The translations under genes and the position numbers were made by a program. A stretch of DNA of 64,000 nucleotides from DATAXV01 sp036272915 (GTDB taxonomy: Bacteria > Chloroflexota > Dormibacteria > Dormibacterales > Dormibacteraceae). The DNA is taken from the NCBI GenBank assembly GCA_036272915.1, contig DATAXV010000018.1:23413-87412 (forward strand). Reading direction: 5' to 3'. The notes under the pieces are model-generated. The model saw only the letters and a program-made list of their open reading frames with translations, was not told where the DNA came from and did not search any database. Below are positions 27,092-35,662 of the stretch, piece by piece (positions within the stretch are counted from its first letter, which is position 1; each line of letters opens with the position of its first letter).

Positions 27092-29843
27092 GCCGCGGTC
27101 GGAGCGGGATCGCGCCTGCGTCGTCCTTGAAGGCCCGGCGCGGATCCTGGCCGGGGCGGGGACGGGCAAGACCAGCGTCATCGTCGAGCGGGTCCGCCGC
27201 CTGATCGAGGGTGGTGCCGAACCCGAGTCGATCCTGGTCATGACCTTCACCGAGCGGGCGGCATCCGAGATCCGGGAACGGATCCAGGCCGCGACCGGTC
27301 ATGACCTGCCCGGCGCTGGCACCTTCCACGCGATGGCACTGCGCTGGCTTCGCGAGGATCCGCGGAGCGGGCTGCCCGCCCATATGCGCCTGCTCGTGGG
27401 CGCCGAGCGCTGGATCTCGCTCCGGGAGCTGATGTGGGATCTCGCCCTGCCCGTCTTCACCGAGCAGGAGCGGCCGGACGACGTCGTGCCCGATCTGCTC
27501 AAGCTGCAGGAGCGTCTGAAGCAGGAGCTGGTGCAGCTGCCCGACCTGGCCAGGTGGGCCGCGCGTCAGCGGGATCCGGAGCGGCGCCAGCTGAACATCG
27601 GCGCCGCCAGGCTCTTCGCGGCCCACGCCGATCTCTGCCGGCGCCAGGCCCTGGCCGACTTCGACGACCTGCTGCTGCGCGCGGTGCGCCTCCTGGAGGC
27701 CGAGCCGGACGCGCGAGCAGGTCTCCGACGCCGGTACCGGTGGGTCCTGGTCGACGAGTACCAGGACTGCAACGCGGCCCAGGAACGACTGATCGAGCTC
27801 CTCGGCGCGCCCGCCGGAAACGTCTGCGTGGTCGGTGACGACGACCAGTCGATCTACCGCTTCCGCGGGGCCTCCCGGGCCTCGATGGAGCGCTTCCTAC
27901 AGATCTTCCCGCCGGCCCAGACCCACACCCTCACCGTCAACTGGCGGAGCCAGGTCCACGTCGTCGCCGCCGCGCGCTCGGTGATCGAGCGCGACCGCGG
28001 CCGCATCGCCAAGGATCTCCGCCCCGACCCGGATCGGGAGGAGGGTCCGAGAGTCCGCCTCGCCCGGTGCCCCGACCGCGCCAGCGAGCAGAGGACCATC
28101 ATCGAGCGGGTCAGGGAGCTGGCGGGCGAGGGTGTGCCGCTCGAGCAGATGGCGGTCCTCTGCCGGACCCACGCCATCGCCCTCGAATTGCTCAAGGCCT
28201 TCGCCGCGGCCAACATCCCGGCCGTGCACTGGGCGTCGCAGGGCCTCTACCAGCGGCCAGAGGTCCGCGACCTGATCGCCTACCTGCGCCTCGTTCACGA
28301 TCCCGGCGACCTCGCCGCCCTGGCCAGGATGCTGGCACGGCCGCCGCTCCGTCTCGACCTCGAGGAGGCGATGGCCCTGATCCGGGCGGCGGCACGGAGC
28401 GAGGACGAACCGGTCGGCCCGCTGCCGCGGCTGATGACCTGGCCGCCGACGGCGGAGTGGGCGACGATCGTGTCCGAGCTGAGCCTTCGCGCCCCCGAGC
28501 TCGGGGTCAATGAGCTCCTCTACGAGCTGATGGAGCGGACCGGGCACCTGGACGCGATCCTGCCCGAGGAGAGCGCCGAGCGCGAGCGGGTCATCGCCAA
28601 CTCGGTGCGATTCGTCGAGCTGGTCGACGAATACTGCGAACGGCGGGCCGACCACTCCCTGGGCGTGTATCTGGAGCACCTGGACCTGGTACTTCGATCG
28701 GGCATGGACGAGGCCGTGGCCCGCGTCGAGGAGGCGCAGCCGGCAGTGCGGCTGATGAGCATGCACCAGGCCAAGGGACTGGAGTTCGAGGCCGTCTTCC
28801 TACCCGCCCTCGTCGAGGGCAGGCTCCCGCTGCCGCACCGGCCGGATCCGCTGGAACTGCCGGTCGAGCTGGTGCCGGCCGCGCCCGCCGGTCGGGAGGA
28901 CCACCTGGCCGAGGAGCGCAGGCTCCTCTACGTGGCCATGACCCGCGCCCGGCGCTGGCTGCAGCTGTCCTGGGCGGAGCGCTACGAGGGAACGCGCCGC
29001 TGGCGGCCGTCACGCTTCCTGGAGGACCTCGACGCCGGCGCGGTGGAGGAGGTCCCGTTCCTTCCCGCCGCCCCGATGCGCGTGGTCAGCCTGCCCGACC
29101 CGGCCCAGATGGGCCCGCCTCCCAGCCTCTCGTTCAGTGCCATCAGCACCTACCGGGACTGCCCGCGGCAGTTCTGGTACCGATATCGGCTTCGCCTGCC
29201 ATCGCTTCCCCGCGTCGAGGCACAGCTGGGCACGATCGTCCACGAGACGCTGCTCACCGCCGGGAAGCTTCGCCGGCAGGGCCGGCGGCTGGACGAGGAA
29301 CTGCTGCGCCAGCTCTACGACGAATCCTGGGAGTCGGTCGTCCTCGCCGAGCCACGCCGTCGCCAGGTCATGGAGGCCCTCGGCTGGAGCCTCCTGGTGC
29401 GGTTCTGGGGAGCGGGAGGGCTCGACGCGGCCCCACTCTTCCTCGAGCGATCCTTCGCCGTCGACATGGACGGATGGGAGCTGCGAGGGGTCATCGACCG
29501 CGTCGACGAGGTCGGTGAGGGCGAGGACCGCCGCTGGCGGATCATGGACTACAAGACGGGGAAGGCCCTCCCCGCCAGCCGGCTCCGCCGCGACCTGCAG
29601 CTCGCCCTCTATGCACTCGGCGCCGACGCCGGTCTGGGCCTGTCACCGGTCGACCTGGAGATCGTCTACCTGCGCGACGGCCATGGCGTGACGCTGGAGG
29701 CGAGCCCGGAGCTGCTGGAGGAGGCACGGCAGGTCGGCGGGGACGTTGCCGAAGGCGTCCGGATGGGGTGGTTCGATCCCCGTCCCGAACGCCGCCGCTG
29801 CTCCCTCTGCTCCTACCGCCTCACCTGCGAGGCCGCGCTGTAG
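27084..29843 (+). CDS. UvrD/PcrA-like helicase fused to Fe-S PD-(D/E)XK nuclease
   Basis: Superfamily 1A helicase of 919 residues. Walker A AGAGTGKTS (24-32), motif II LVDEYQDCN, and motif III GDDDQSIYRFRGA are present. After residue about 680 comes a RecB/Cas4-like nuclease domain: Cys693 (DCPRQFWYRY), GVIDRVDE and IMDYKTGK catalytic strands, then Cys906, Cys909 and Cys915 (CSLCSYRLTC), the four Cys that ligate a 4Fe-4S cluster in AddB/AdnB and Cas4. The architecture resembles AdnB-type end-processing enzymes. It is coupled to the DUF721 gene. An AdnA/AddA-like partner is not in the window. Confidence 0.9.
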   Translation: MAEPRSERDRACVVLEGPARILAGAGTGKTSVIVERVRRLIEGGAEPESILVMTFTERAASEIRERIQAATGHDLPGAGTFHAMALRWLREDPRSGLPAHMRLLVGAERWISLRELMWDLALPVFTEQERPDDVVPDLLKLQERLKQELVQLPDLARWAARQRDPERRQLNIGAARLFAAHADLCRRQALADFDDLLLRAVRLLEAEPDARAGLRRRYRWVLVDEYQDCNAAQERLIELLGAPAGNVCVVGDDDQSIYRFRGASRASMERFLQIFPPAQTHTLTVNWRSQVHVVAAARSVIERDRGRIAKDLRPDPDREEGPRVRLARCPDRASEQRTIIERVRELAGEGVPLEQMAVLCRTHAIALELLKAFAAANIPAVHWASQGLYQRPEVRDLIAYLRLVHDPGDLAALARMLARPPLRLDLEEAMALIRAAARSEDEPVGPLPRLMTWPPTAEWATIVSELSLRAPELGVNELLYELMERTGHLDAILPEESAERERVIANSVRFVELVDEYCERRADHSLGVYLEHLDLVLRSGMDEAVARVEEAQPAVRLMSMHQAKGLEFEAVFLPALVEGRLPLPHRPDPLELPVELVPAAPAGREDHLAEERRLLYVAMTRARRWLQLSWAERYEGTRRWRPSRFLEDLDAGAVEEVPFLPAAPMRVVSLPDPAQMGPPPSLSFSAISTYRDCPRQFWYRYRLRLPSLPRVEAQLGTIVHETLLTAGKLRRQGRRLDEELLRQLYDESWESVVLAEPRRRQVMEALGWSLLVRFWGAGGLDAAPLFLERSFAVDMDGWELRGVIDRVDEVGEGEDRRWRIMDYKTGKALPASRLRRDLQLALYALGADAGLGLSPVDLEIVYLRDGHGVTLEASPELLEEARQVGGDVAEGVRMGWFDPRPERRRCSLCSYRLTCEAAL

Positions 29844-30973
29844 CAGAGGTCCAGGCAGGTCCGGGCGATCCTCAGTGAGGCGCCAGGTCGCGCCATTCGC
29901 CGGGCCGCCTCCGACATCAGCCTGAGCTCGTCCGGATGCTCCTGGAGCAGGCGCCAGACGGTGTCCAGCAGCTTGTCCGGGTGAGGCGCGTAGACGCCGA
30001 CGCCGGCTTCCTCGACGAACCGCACATTGGGCGTCTCCTGACCGGGCAGGTAGCTCGTCACGATCATCGGCAGGCCCGAGGCCAGGGACTCCCCGATCGC
30101 GCCGGGACCGGCCTTGCCGATGACCAGGTCGGCCGCCCGCATCAGCTCCGGCATGTTGTCGACGAAGCCCATCACCAGCGTCGGCGTGGCGAAGTGTAGG
30201 CGGGCCAGGCGCTTGCGGAGCCGGGCGTTCCGGCCGCAGACCACGATCACCTGCCACGGCCTTCGCCGCCAGCTCAGCCTCCGGACCTGGCCGAGGAGGT
30301 CGCCCGATCCGTCGCCACCGCTGGTCAGGAGCAGGGTCGGGACGTCGGCGCGGAGGCCGAGCTGCTGACGCACCTGTTCCTTCTCGCCCTCCTCGGGCGG
30401 ACGGAACCCGAGGCCGATGGGCAGTCCCTCGACGACGATGCGGTCGGGGTCGAGGCCGCGCCGGAGCAGGGCGTCACGCGCCTGCTCGGTGGGGGTGACG
30501 ACGAGGTCGGAGCCGACGCAGGCCCAGCCCCGGTGGAGGTGGGTCAGGTCGGTGACGACGGTGGCGAAGGGCCAGCGGCGCTTGGCGGCGCGCATGGCCG
30601 CGATCGTGATGTGGTTGAGCAGGGGATGGACCGAGATCACCAGCGAGGGGTCCAGCGCCAGCATTCGGCGGGCCAGCACCCGGCGGACCTGGGGCCCGAG
30701 CGTCGCCCGCATGGCGACGAAGGCGGGGCGGGTGTTGCTGCCGTGGTAGATCGCTCCCCAGGCGGGGCGCGCCCGCTGGATGACGGTGGGGTAGAGGGAG
30801 ACGACCCGACGGACCACTGCCGGACCCCCGCCGAGGAGTGGATCAAGGAACTCGATCTCCGCGTCGGGGACCAGAGTGGTTATCGCTCCGGCCAGGGACT
30901 TGGCCGCTGCCCGGTGACCCCCGCCGGTGTCGGAGAAGAGGATGAGGACCGCGGTCCTCTCCCTTGTCGTCAG
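29813..30973 (-). CDS. MGDG-synthase/MurG-like glycosyltransferase
   Basis: GT28/GT-B glycosyltransferase resembling diacylglycerol glycosyltransferases. The N-terminal glycine-rich motif SDTGGGHRAAA is encoded upstream of the first conventional start (GTG 30817), so the gene must extend further; the first codon that can give a full domain is a CTG at 30973, in a CTGA overlap with the cytochrome gene stop (386 residues). The C-terminal half has GFVDNMPELMRAADLVIGKAGPG, the nucleotide-sugar site, and SGLPMIVT. It likely makes glycolipid. If only canonical starts are accepted, use 29813-30817. The 3' end overlaps the convergent helicase gene by 31 nt. Confidence 0.82.
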   Translation of the reverse strand: MTTRERTAVLILFSDTGGGHRAAAKSLAGAITTLVPDAEIEFLDPLLGGGPAVVRRVVSLYPTVIQRARPAWGAIYHGSNTRPAFVAMRATLGPQVRRVLARRMLALDPSLVISVHPLLNHITIAAMRAAKRRWPFATVVTDLTHLHRGWACVGSDLVVTPTEQARDALLRRGLDPDRIVVEGLPIGLGFRPPEEGEKEQVRQQLGLRADVPTLLLTSGGDGSGDLLGQVRRLSWRRRPWQVIVVCGRNARLRKRLARLHFATPTLVMGFVDNMPELMRAADLVIGKAGPGAIGESLASGLPMIVTSYLPGQETPNVRFVEEAGVGVYAPHPDKLLDTVWRLLQEHPDELRLMSEAARRMARPGASLRIARTCLDLCYSAASQVRR

Positions 30974-31533
30974 GGTTGGCCTGAGCGCTCGTCCCGCGCG
31001 GCGGCGGCTCTCCGTGCGATCCAGCGCATGTTGTAGCGGGACAGCAAGTACGTCAGCAGGACCAGCATGGCGATGCCGACCGTGATCCAGAAGACGTCCG
31101 AGCGGGCGAGGTCGTCCGCGCTGAGCGTCGGCGGGACAGTGTTCTGCTGAATGATGTACGCCGCCAGATCCTGGATCTGCGATGAGGTGAGGCTGTCGTT
31201 GCCTCCCTTGGGCGGCATCACGGCGGTGAAGCCGCCATAGCCGTGCAGACCGTTCGTGATCGTCTGGGTGATGTACTGCTCGTCCAGCGGGTTCTTGGTG
31301 TTGCCCAGGTGTTCGATCGGGTTCAGTGCCGGGCCGACGCCACCCTCGAGGTTGGCGCCGTGACAGCTGGCGCAGGTGCCGGAGGTGAAGAGGGTCTGAC
31401 CCTGGGTGGGGTCGCCCGTGTAGGTGACCTTCTTACCAGCGGCGGAAACAGCGGTGAGCGTCCAGATACCGATCAGGATGGGAGCCAGCACCGCGATGGC
31501 TACGGGTAGAGACCATTTCAATCGACGAAGCAT
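30970..31533 (-). CDS. membrane-anchored c-type cytochrome
   Basis: A 187-residue protein with an N-terminal membrane segment/signal (residues 8-31), one heme c site C54-A-S-C57-H58, a probable distal Met106 (VMPPKG), and a C-terminal membrane anchor (about 150-168) with a basic cytoplasmic tail. The heme domain should face outside. Topology with a C-terminal anchor resembles cytochromes feeding terminal oxidases. The stop overlaps the glycosyltransferase start region. No oxidase genes are in the window. Confidence 0.88.
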   Translation of the reverse strand: MLRRLKWSLPVAIAVLAPILIGIWTLTAVSAAGKKVTYTGDPTQGQTLFTSGTCASCHGANLEGGVGPALNPIEHLGNTKNPLDEQYITQTITNGLHGYGGFTAVMPPKGGNDSLTSSQIQDLAAYIIQQNTVPPTLSADDLARSDVFWITVGIAMLVLLTYLLSRYNMRWIARRAAAARDERSGQP

Positions 31534-31596
31534 GGGCCGGACCCAAGATAGCAGACAGCGCCAGGGCGGCAGCGATGCGAACGGGGCCAGAGAGGA

Positions 31597-33246
31597 TCAG
31601 GTCGGTGTCCAGCCCACCGCGGTGCAGGAGTAGGGGAACTTCTTGACGCCGAAGGCGGCCAGCTGGGCCAGCCCGGTGCCGTCCGTGTTCATCCACCAGA
31701 GGTCGGTCCGCCCGTTCTTCGCGGTGAGGAAGGCGATCTCCCTGCCGTCCGGCGAGACCGAGAAGGAGCCGGGGACGATCCCACCCTGCGAGGGCATGCC
31801 GTCGCCGGCGCTGAGCGCCGCCGGAGTGGTCTCGTCGAGGCCGCCCTGGAATATCTTGGCGACGGTGCCGTCGGCTCCCTGCACGACCGACTGGAAGAAG
31901 ACGTGGTTGGAGTCGGCCTGCCAGGTCGGCGAGGAGACGTCTCCCCGGGCCAGGGTCACGGTCGACCCCTGCCCGCTCAGGACGCGGACCTGGATCTGGT
32001 CCTGGGCCGGATTCGGGGCGTCGAGCCGGTAGGCGACAGCCTGGCCGTTCGGGGCCCAGGAGAGCTGGTCCATGGGCGTGCTCTGGCTGAAGAGCTCGTA
32101 GCGGCTGCGCAGCCCGGCGTCGTAGGCCTCCACCTGGTAGCCGTGGCTGAGGCCGATGACGAAGGCGATCTTCTCGGCTCTGTTGCCGTTGTTGTCGACA
32201 GCGACGTCGCTGACACCGCTGGCGACCTCGGTGGTCTGCCCGCCGGCGTCGAGGATCTTGAGCACTCCGCCTTCGAGGTACACGTAGCTGTTGTCGGAGA
32301 GGAAGCTCGCCCATTCCGCCTGGAAGGGCAGCGGTGTCGGGGAGCCGCCCTCGACCGGTCGCACCGACCAGCTCTCGCCCTGCCCGCGGACGAGCAGGAG
32401 GCTGCCGTCGGCGGACCAGGAGTAGTCGGAGACCTGGCCCGAGACCAGCCGCCGGGGGATCAGGGTGTCGTTGACGATCCAGATCCCGTTGCCGACGCCC
32501 GCGGATGAGCCGGTGGTGGCGAAGCTGACCCAGTGGCTCAGGGGAACCCTGGCGCCGGTGCTGAAGGTCGTGACCTGGCCCTTCCGCAGATGGTTGCCAT
32601 GGCGATCCAGGGCCCTGTCGGAGACCGTGACCGAGTAGCTGGTGTTGGGGTACAGGAGGCCCTGCGGCGCGATCAGGACGCGGGCAGGGTTGGTCGGGTC
32701 GTCATGCAGGGTGAAGCTGATCGAGGGTCCGATGTGGATGGCCGAGGCCAGTGAGGAGAGGTTCATCGGCCGGCTGAAGGTCAGGGCCAGGTAGGTGGAG
32801 GGATCGATGCCCCCCGATCCCTGTCCGGGCGTCGCCGCCTGCAGGGTGGGGGCCAGCTCGGTCTGGAAGTGCCAGTCGTGACGGAACACGTTGGTGGTGC
32901 CGTTCCGGTCCTGGTAGCCGCCCCCGAGGATGACCTGGTACTTGAACTTGGTTCGAAGCGTCGGATGGTCGAAGACCAGGGTCTTGGTCCCGCGCCAGTG
33001 GATCGAGCCCTTCACCTCCGGCTTGAGCCGGAAACGGGCATCGACGGACGCCTCGTTCATGGGGACGTTGAAGGTGATCTTGATCGGCTGGGCGGTGGAC
33101 ACGCCTCCCGCGCCGTTTCCGGGCGCCACCGCCGAGATCTGAGGCGGGTTGGCGCAACCGGAGAGCAGGGCTGGCACCAGTAGACATGCTGCCGCCAGCC
33201 CGATCAGCCGCTGCAGAAGAGATCGAAGATGACGATCAGCGCAGAT
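31597..33246 (-). CDS. lipoprotein with Ig-like domains and beta-propeller
   Basis: Probable exported lipoprotein. Basic residues then a hydrophobic stretch (LIGLAAACLLVPALLSGC) end in a lipobox with Cys31. Two Ig-like SbsA/Big_5 domains follow (each with P-x-x-x-G-V and a TFSxPM strand), then TolB/WD40-like propeller repeats such as YSWSADGSLLL, LSWAPNGQAVAY and FSVSPDGREIAFLT. An ATG at 33336 would place 30 extra non-signal residues before it; an in-frame ATC at 33246, overlapping the upstream stop, fits the signal peptide better but has no clear Shine-Dalgarno. It follows the DUF4388 gene. Role unknown; perhaps a cell-envelope scaffold. Confidence 0.78.
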   Translation of the reverse strand: MCADRHLRSLLQRLIGLAAACLLVPALLSGCANPPQISAVAPGNGAGGVSTAQPIKITFNVPMNEASVDARFRLKPEVKGSIHWRGTKTLVFDHPTLRTKFKYQVILGGGYQDRNGTTNVFRHDWHFQTELAPTLQAATPGQGSGGIDPSTYLALTFSRPMNLSSLASAIHIGPSISFTLHDDPTNPARVLIAPQGLLYPNTSYSVTVSDRALDRHGNHLRKGQVTTFSTGARVPLSHWVSFATTGSSAGVGNGIWIVNDTLIPRRLVSGQVSDYSWSADGSLLLVRGQGESWSVRPVEGGSPTPLPFQAEWASFLSDNSYVYLEGGVLKILDAGGQTTEVASGVSDVAVDNNGNRAEKIAFVIGLSHGYQVEAYDAGLRSRYELFSQSTPMDQLSWAPNGQAVAYRLDAPNPAQDQIQVRVLSGQGSTVTLARGDVSSPTWQADSNHVFFQSVVQGADGTVAKIFQGGLDETTPAALSAGDGMPSQGGIVPGSFSVSPDGREIAFLTAKNGRTDLWWMNTDGTGLAQLAAFGVKKFPYSCTAVGWTPT

Positions 33247-34828
33247 GGCTGTAGAGACGGCTGCGGAGCTCCCCGGCCAGCTGTTCCAGCCGGGCAGTGT
33301 CGACGAACAGGATGGAGATTTCCGGAATCTGGTCAATAGCGGCCTCGATGCCGGCCTGGCTGCGGTCGGCGCTGGCCAGGATATCCTTCACCTTGCGGGA
33401 CCTGTTGCCCAGAGCTTCATCTGTTGCCTGCTGCAGGTCCTCGAGGATCGCCTCCCAGTCGGTTCCGCCTGGCTGGATGCCCACGTTGTGCATCGGCGCC
33501 GGGGCAGCCGGCGGAGCGGCCTGCTGCATGGTCACCGGCTGAGGCTGCTGCCGCTGCATCTGCTGCTGGCGCTCCTGCTGCTGAGGAGGAGCCTGCTGCT
33601 GTTGCTGCTGGCGCGCTCCCCCGCCGCCGAACGGTCCGGGCGGGTTCATGCGCTGGCCCACGATCTGCTCGAGCTGGAGCCGGTGGGCGCTGACGGCGCG
33701 CGCCGCCTTGACCTCGATCATCGCCTCGGGGTCGTCGCACAGGGCGAGGACGCCGTCGGCGCGGTCGGAGATCTCACGCGACTCGCTGGTGTACGCCCCG
33801 GCCAGGTCGCCGTCGGCCAGGATCAGGACGCCCACGCCGCCGTGCGATCGGACGGTCAGGGTGCCGCTGAGGCCCCGGTTGGCCAGGAACTCGAGCAGCG
33901 CCCGAGAGTCGACCCACGAGGCGTAGAGATCCGTGTACATGGGCTGGGCGGTGGCCAGCTGGTACAGGCCGTCGACCAGCTCCGGGCTGAGGCTGACGAC
34001 GTCGAGGACGCCGTTGCCGCCGGTCACGTCTTCATGGAAGGCGCGCAGAGCGTCGGCGCCCTGGTCGACCTGCTCGCCGCGATCGTAGACGCACTCGAGC
34101 GCCTGGCCGTCGCGGAAGAAGATCAGCCCGGTGGCGACGTCCGTCAGCAGGCGGACGTAGCCGGTGTAGGCCTCGCGCTCCAGCGTCTGCAGGAGGCGGG
34201 GGAAGTCGACGAAGGAGGACTTCAGGGAGTCGTAGATGACCTGGCCCTGCGGAACCGGGATCGGCTCCTGGCCGCGCTTCGGCGGGGTCGGCCGGTACTT
34301 GACGCCCTGGGCCAGACCCGGACGGGCCGGCGGCTGCTGGCGCGTCGCCGGCTCCGGCGGCTGCTGTGCCGGCGGGGCGGCGGGAGTCCAACCGTTGCTG
34401 GACACCGGCTGCGGCTGCACCCGCGGTGGGGGCGCCTGGCGCTGCGGCTGCATCTCCGGCGCCGGCCGGGGAGGAGGCTGCTGCTGGACAGGCGGCGCCG
34501 GGGCCGGGCGACTCTGGATCTGCGGAGTCTGAGCCGCGCGCTGGATCAAGTCGGGGATCAAGCCTTCGACGGTCTCGTCCGTGGGCAGCTTGGCGCCTGC
34601 GTCGAACTCGAACTCACCCGAGTCTGAAGAGAGAGCCATGAGTACGGCATCATCCCCGCGGAGCCCGTTGCCCACAGCATGAAACAGATGCCCGAACAGG
34701 AAGTGAAGGCGGACTGGGTCCGCATTCCCGTTCGCATGTACCGTCAGTGTCCCTGTCGCACGTTCCGCCTGTGCGGACTCCAATAGCGACCGGAGACTGG
34801 TTTCCGCAAGGGAGCCCTTGGCTTGCAA
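33236..34828 (-). CDS. DUF4388-domain protein with Gln/Pro-rich linkers
   Basis: A 530-residue cytoplasmic protein. Residues about 1-95 match the DUF4388 (PATAN) fold found in gliding and signalling proteins. A Pro/Gln/Ala-rich linker (about 98-185) leads to a second, related alpha/beta region (about 205-400, with TGLIFFRDGQALECVYD and GVLILADGDLAGAYT). A second Gln-rich tract (about 400-445) precedes a helical tail. TTG start at 34828 has GGAG 8 nt upstream. It heads a set with the lipoprotein, cytochrome and glycosyltransferase genes. Function is unknown. Confidence 0.75.
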   Translation of the reverse strand: MQAKGSLAETSLRSLLESAQAERATGTLTVHANGNADPVRLHFLFGHLFHAVGNGLRGDDAVLMALSSDSGEFEFDAGAKLPTDETVEGLIPDLIQRAAQTPQIQSRPAPAPPVQQQPPPRPAPEMQPQRQAPPPRVQPQPVSSNGWTPAAPPAQQPPEPATRQQPPARPGLAQGVKYRPTPPKRGQEPIPVPQGQVIYDSLKSSFVDFPRLLQTLEREAYTGYVRLLTDVATGLIFFRDGQALECVYDRGEQVDQGADALRAFHEDVTGGNGVLDVVSLSPELVDGLYQLATAQPMYTDLYASWVDSRALLEFLANRGLSGTLTVRSHGGVGVLILADGDLAGAYTSESREISDRADGVLALCDDPEAMIEVKAARAVSAHRLQLEQIVGQRMNPPGPFGGGGARQQQQQQAPPQQQERQQQMQRQQPQPVTMQQAAPPAAPAPMHNVGIQPGGTDWEAILEDLQQATDEALGNRSRKVKDILASADRSQAGIEAAIDQIPEISILFVDTARLEQLAGELRSRLYSHLR

Positions 34829-34975
34829 AAGCGAATCTCCTGATCAGTGGGTGCCTTCCCAGCCTGGTGGCACGCGATCAAAGCGTAAGTATAGCCACGA
34901 CCGGCTCGGCTCGGCCACCCCGTTTCATCACCCGAACCTGACCCTGCCCCTAACGGTGACATGGTTTCGCCCCGC

Positions 34976-34981
34976 TACTAT
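34976..34981 (+). promoter_or_regulatory. putative -10 element of the histidine phosphatase gene
   Basis: TACTAT ending 9 nt before the ATG at 34991, with GGTGAC about 15 nt upstream as a weak -35. It favours the ATG at 34991 over one at 34961, and a leader of 0-3 nt. Confidence 0.4.
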
Positions 34982-34990
34982 ATCGTGCAG

Positions 34991-35662
34991 ATGTCGAATC
35001 AGAGCGGCACCAGCCTGGTCGAGGCCGCTCCCGACACCCAGGCACCTGCCCTGACCTCTTCGCGTCTTCTCTTAGTGCGGCATGGGGAGTCGACCTGGAA
35101 CCGGGATCGGCGGATCCAGGGCCAGCTCGATCCGCCGCTCACGGAGCGGGGTCAGCTTCAGGCCAGGGAGGTGGCGGAGCGGTTGGAGGGACATGACGTG
35201 GTCGCGCTGTACAGCAGCGACCTCATCCGAACCATGCAGACCGCGGCGCCGATCGCCGAGGCGGTCGGGATGGAGCCGGTGAAGGATGTCCGCCTCCGGG
35301 AGATCGGCCTCGGCGAATGGGAGGGCAAGACCGGAGAGGAGCTTGCCGAGTCTTATCCGGATCTGTGGCGCCGGTGGACCGAGCAGCCGTCCTGGCGGCT
35401 GGTCCCGGGCGGCGAGGACCCGGAGGCATTCGAGCACCGCGTCGCCGGCCTCATCGCCGAGCTCTTCTCGCGGCACGACGAGGGGGACATCCTCTGCGTC
35501 ACCCACGGCGGGGTCATCCAGGTCGCTCTGGGTCAGGCCCTGGGACGCTCCTCCGACGGCGTGTTCCCCTTCCTTATTGAGAACTGCTCCCTCACCGTCC
35601 TCGAGCGGACCCGACGGAGATCGGTGATCACAGCCGTCAACGACACGTGCCACCTGCCCTGA
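34991..35662 (+). CDS. histidine phosphatase family protein
   Basis: Phosphoglycerate-mutase-like phosphatase of 223 residues. The phosphohistidine motif is LVRHGEST, followed by the partner Arg in YSSDLIRTMQTA, Glu in IGLGEWEGKT and the second His in CVTHGGVIQ. Substrate is not predictable; relatives include cobalamin phosphatase CobC, GpmB and sugar phosphatases. ATG at 34991 is preferred for the -10 element just upstream; an ATG 30 nt earlier is in frame. It overlaps the FemAB-like gene by 16 nt. Confidence 0.9.
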   Translation: MSNQSGTSLVEAAPDTQAPALTSSRLLLVRHGESTWNRDRRIQGQLDPPLTERGQLQAREVAERLEGHDVVALYSSDLIRTMQTAAPIAEAVGMEPVKDVRLREIGLGEWEGKTGEELAESYPDLWRRWTEQPSWRLVPGGEDPEAFEHRVAGLIAELFSRHDEGDILCVTHGGVIQVALGQALGRSSDGVFPFLIENCSLTVLERTRRRSVITAVNDTCHLP

